Assembly (NCBI GenBank): GCA_964407405.1
Contig: CAYOVH010000011.1
Location: 1-15,904, forward strand
DNA length: 15,904 nt
Direction of reading: 5' to 3'
From: JASLCR01 sp964407405
Lineage (GTDB): Bacteria > Patescibacteriota > Saccharimonadia > Saccharimonadales > Saccharimonadaceae
Part shown: positions 14,030-15,904 of the stretch, one piece after another
How positions within the stretch are numbered: the first letter of the stretch is position 1
Layout: each line of letters starts with the position of its first letter
Program-made: the position numbers and the translations under genes
Notes under the pieces: model-generated
Told to the model about the DNA's origin: nothing
Seen by the model: the letters and a program-made list of their open reading frames with translations, nothing else
The model's database searches: none

Positions 14030-14754
14030 TACTGATCCTCCCTTTGGGTAGCTCCCCCTGTAAAGAGCGTATCTGGGACAGCTAGTCTTGAGTCAGTAGC
14101 ATTTTGCTTTTGCGGTGTGACAATATCACCATTTGCAATATCGGCCCTGAATAGCTCAGGTGCATAAGCAAAGCTCAACGTAAAGCGCAGCACAGTACCT
14201 TCCTTGTCGCCCCGACCAAGACTACGGTCAGAGTCCTGAATATCGGTCGCAGCATCCACTGCTACTTCCTTGCCGTCCTCTTCTTTGTAGACAAACTTTG
14301 TTGCTGCCAATGTCTTTTTGAATACCTCAAGCGCCTCAAAATCATTTTTGGCGGACGCCTCCAGCGTGATCGTACCTGCATCCACATCTAGGCTAATCTT
14401 TGAGAACTGTACACTATTGACCCCATTCGGGGCAACTTTACTCAAAAGATTGAATAATCTTGATGCGACTAGTTTGTTGCTATGTGTTGTCTCAAGCTGA
14501 CTGAGTTGGCTCTGGATCGTCAACATCTCAGATAAGCCATCAACAGACTGAAGTTGCTTACTCCCATCGGCGATCTGGCGATCAAGACTCCACTTTGTAA
14601 CACCCTGCACACCGAATGTATAGATACCCAGGGCTGCTACGATACCCCCGGCTATGATAGATACCAAAATAGCTCCCGATATCACCATCGAGCGCATGCG
14701 CCTGATCTTGATCAGCTCGACTTTGACATCTGGAATGAGGTTGATCTCGATCAT
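14029..14754 (-). CDS. pilN: PilN-like alignment-complex protein
   Basis: A 241-aa bitopic membrane protein. Its N terminus carries the INLIP motif (residues 4-8) that in studied systems inserts into PilM. One membrane segment is at about 23-47, followed by a coiled coil (about 57-95) and a ferredoxin-like PilN domain (about 100-200). The last 40 residues look disordered. It would form heterodimers with PilO and anchor PilM to the membrane. The ATG overlaps the pilM stop by 4 nt, with AGAGGAG about 9 nt upstream, so it is translated together with pilM. Confidence 0.9.
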   Translation of the reverse strand: MIEINLIPDVKVELIKIRRMRSMVISGAILVSIIAGGIVAALGIYTFGVQGVTKWSLDRQIADGSKQLQSVDGLSEMLTIQSQLSQLETTHSNKLVASRLFNLLSKVAPNGVNSVQFSKISLDVDAGTITLEASAKNDFEALEVFKKTLAATKFVYKEEDGKEVAVDAATDIQDSDRSLGRGDKEGTVLRFTLSFAYAPELFRADIANGDIVTPQKQNATDSRLAVPDTLFTGGATQREDQ

Positions 14755-15797
14755 AGCTTGTTGCTCCTCTGTGCCAGACCGACTGCTGTTGCGAATTCAT
14801 TGACCACTGGTAGCAACTGTTGCTGATCACTCTGCGAGACTCTGACTTTTTGCCATGGATTTGCTATGGCAGTCACAACGCCAGTCTTGCCACCGATATA
14901 ATCGCCGAGGCGTGGGACGGTGGTTGCAAAACCTGATAGCAAAATACCACCTACCGAGACATTAGGATAGCGCGTCTGGAAGAACTTGATCGATTTCGTG
15001 AGCTCAGATGCAAAATTATCCAGAGTGCCTTCGATCGCGCGATAGACCTGACCCTCCAAGCGATCTGGTGCCAGACCAAATTTCAAAATGAACTGCCGTG
15101 CCTGATCGTCCTTGACATTGAGATTCTGCACTGCTGCTTTGATCAATGAGCCCAATCCCATTGGGATCGTTCGTACCAATCGCGGCGTATCTGCGTAGGT
15201 GATGACAATATCTGTTGACTGCTCTCCCATATCGAGGATCAACCGTGCATCTGTCACGCCACTTGGCAAAAGCGACCTGATCATAGCAATCGGGTCCGGC
15301 TCTGCCGCGATCACATTGAGGCCTAGCCCTTCGATAAACTCCAGTCTATCCTCGGCATAGCTTATAGCCGTACTGGTAATGATCACCTCTTGCTGTTTTG
15401 GATCATGTAGACTCTGACCAAGCAACCGCCAATCGACTTTTGCTTCATCCACCGCCATCGGGATATACTGATCGAGCTGATACTTGATCGAGCTCTTCAG
15501 CTCGTTTTCGGCCATCATCGGTACATCAATCACCGTGGTAAAAGTCTTTTGGCTTGGCAGCCCTATAGCGACGTCTTTTGTCTTGATACCGCTCTGGCCA
15601 ATTGCCGTCATGATCACCTCGCCCAACCGTTGACGAGCCTCGGGTGAATCCGACGCTGTGATTTTAGTATCAGTTGGCGCATATCCGTAGTGCACCAGCG
15701 ACCAACTATCACCCATCTTGGAGAGCTCTACGACACGGATCGCATTTGTACCGATATCTAGCGCAAAGAAGTTGCCCACACTTTTTAGTAATGCCAT
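14751..15797 (-). CDS. pilM: Type IV pilus actin-like ATPase PilM
   Basis: A 348-aa cytoplasmic protein of the actin/FtsA fold that binds the PilN N terminus and helps dock the PilB/PilT motor. ATP-site motifs are visible: phosphate-1 FALDIGTNAIRVVEL (11-25), phosphate-2 LILDMGEQSTDIVI (186-199), and an adenosine-type GGILLSGFATTVPRL (283-297). The insert domain is marked by PSQKTFTTVIDVPMM (81-95) and the QLDQYIP segment. It is the first gene of the locus. The ATG at 15797 is 8 nt from a consensus -10 with only GGGGG between, so a leaderless start is likely. Confidence 0.95.
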   Translation of the reverse strand: MALLKSVGNFFALDIGTNAIRVVELSKMGDSWSLVHYGYAPTDTKITASDSPEARQRLGEVIMTAIGQSGIKTKDVAIGLPSQKTFTTVIDVPMMAENELKSSIKYQLDQYIPMAVDEAKVDWRLLGQSLHDPKQQEVIITSTAISYAEDRLEFIEGLGLNVIAAEPDPIAMIRSLLPSGVTDARLILDMGEQSTDIVITYADTPRLVRTIPMGLGSLIKAAVQNLNVKDDQARQFILKFGLAPDRLEGQVYRAIEGTLDNFASELTKSIKFFQTRYPNVSVGGILLSGFATTVPRLGDYIGGKTGVVTAIANPWQKVRVSQSDQQQLLPVVNEFATAVGLAQRSNKL

Positions 15798-15805
15798 ATG
15801 CCCCC

Positions 15806-15834
15806 ATTATACATAAGCAACATCCTAGTCACAA
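15806..15834 (-). promoter_or_regulatory. Promoter of the pilM operon
   Basis: On the minus strand TTGTGA (15829-15834) and the consensus TATAAT (15806-15811) are exactly 17 bp apart. The predicted start is near 15799, two or three bases before the pilM ATG. It is the strongest -35/-10 pair in the window and should drive pilMNO, the small gene, pilB, pilT and pilC. Confidence 0.75.
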
Positions 15835-15847
15835 GAATGTTATTTAT

Positions 15848-15904
15848 TCAAAACCTCGGCGGCAACTCATCAATGTCGTCAGTTGTGGCAATGGGTTGGC
15901 CTAG
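15848..15904 (-). CDS. Possible C-terminal end of an upstream gene, cut by the window edge
   Basis: One minus-strand frame is open from the window edge to a TGA at 15848-15850, encoding 18 residues that end TTDDIDELPPRF. The acidic run followed by a terminal Phe recalls the C-terminal tails of single-stranded DNA-binding proteins (often ending DDIPF), but the match is loose. It lies just before the pilM promoter in the same direction. A frame this short can be open by chance. Confidence 0.3.
   Translation of the reverse strand, partial: LGQPIATTDDIDELPPRF

Noticed and set aside
1..15904. Recoding of TGA as glycine (SR1/Gracilibacteria code)
   Set aside because: TGA ends sod, pilO, and PilW-like genes at sensible places, including ATGA overlaps, and is not found inside any of the genes.
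1..15904. CRISPR array, insertion sequence, toxin-antitoxin or defence system
   Set aside because: I saw no regularly spaced repeats, transposase, terminal inverted repeats or defence-protein motifs; the window is housekeeping genes plus a pilus locus.

Overview
The window most likely comes from a monoderm member of the Candidate Phyla Radiation (Patescibacteria), and Candidatus Saccharibacteria (TM7) is my best guess. This is inferred from gene content: a compact type IV pilus (T4P) locus with PilM, PilN, PilO, PilB, PilT, PilC and PilD but no secretin PilQ or pilotin/PilP lipoprotein, a single Xer recombinase, and very tight gene packing. TGA is a normal stop (for example in ATGA start/stop overlaps), so the glycine-UGA code of Gracilibacteria/SR1 does not apply. 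No alignment or phylogeny was possible.

Left part (1-4090). A truncated tRNA-Thr(CGU) on the minus strand faces away from tRNA-Asp(GUC) on the plus strand. A three-gene minus-strand operon follows, transcribed from about 2466 down to 286: a bacterial PH-domain membrane protein, a membrane-anchored parvulin/SurA-like foldase, and a Mn-type superoxide dismutase. The PH gene is divergent from tRNA-Arg(CCU), and the two share a near-palindromic promoter region. A bidirectional terminator separates tRNA-Arg from ndk (minus strand). Ndk and a Xer-type tyrosine recombinase (plus strand) are divergent, each with an extended -10 promoter in the 73-bp gap.

Right part (4112-15797, all minus strand). 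This is one T4P locus, read in transcription order pilM-pilN-pilO-small membrane protein-pilB-pilT-pilC, then pilA (major pilin-like), pilD, and four minor pilin/pseudopilin genes (FimT/GspH-like, PilV-like, PilW-like, PilX-like). PilM-N-O form the cytoplasmic/membrane alignment complex. PilB and PilT are the extension and retraction ATPases, PilC is the platform, and PilD processes the prepilins. The minor pilins would prime the fibre or sit at its tip. pilA has its own promoter, a palindromic leader and a 15-bp downstream hairpin, so the major pilin can be expressed separately. The 5' end of the last four genes has a further promoter overlapping the pilD stop codon.

The most interesting signals are: (i) five genes (PH protein, xer, pilD, fimT-like, pilM) with a -10 element only 6-10 nt before the ATG and no clear Shine-Dalgarno site, pointing to leaderless mRNAs; (ii) an unrecognised 74-aa single-pass protein translationally coupled to pilO and just before pilB; (iii) a PilB without its usual tetracysteine zinc motif; (iv) a large eight-cysteine PilX-like protein as candidate pilus-tip adhesin. 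No stretch longer than 300 bases lacks a gene. No CRISPR, insertion sequence, prophage or defence system was seen.
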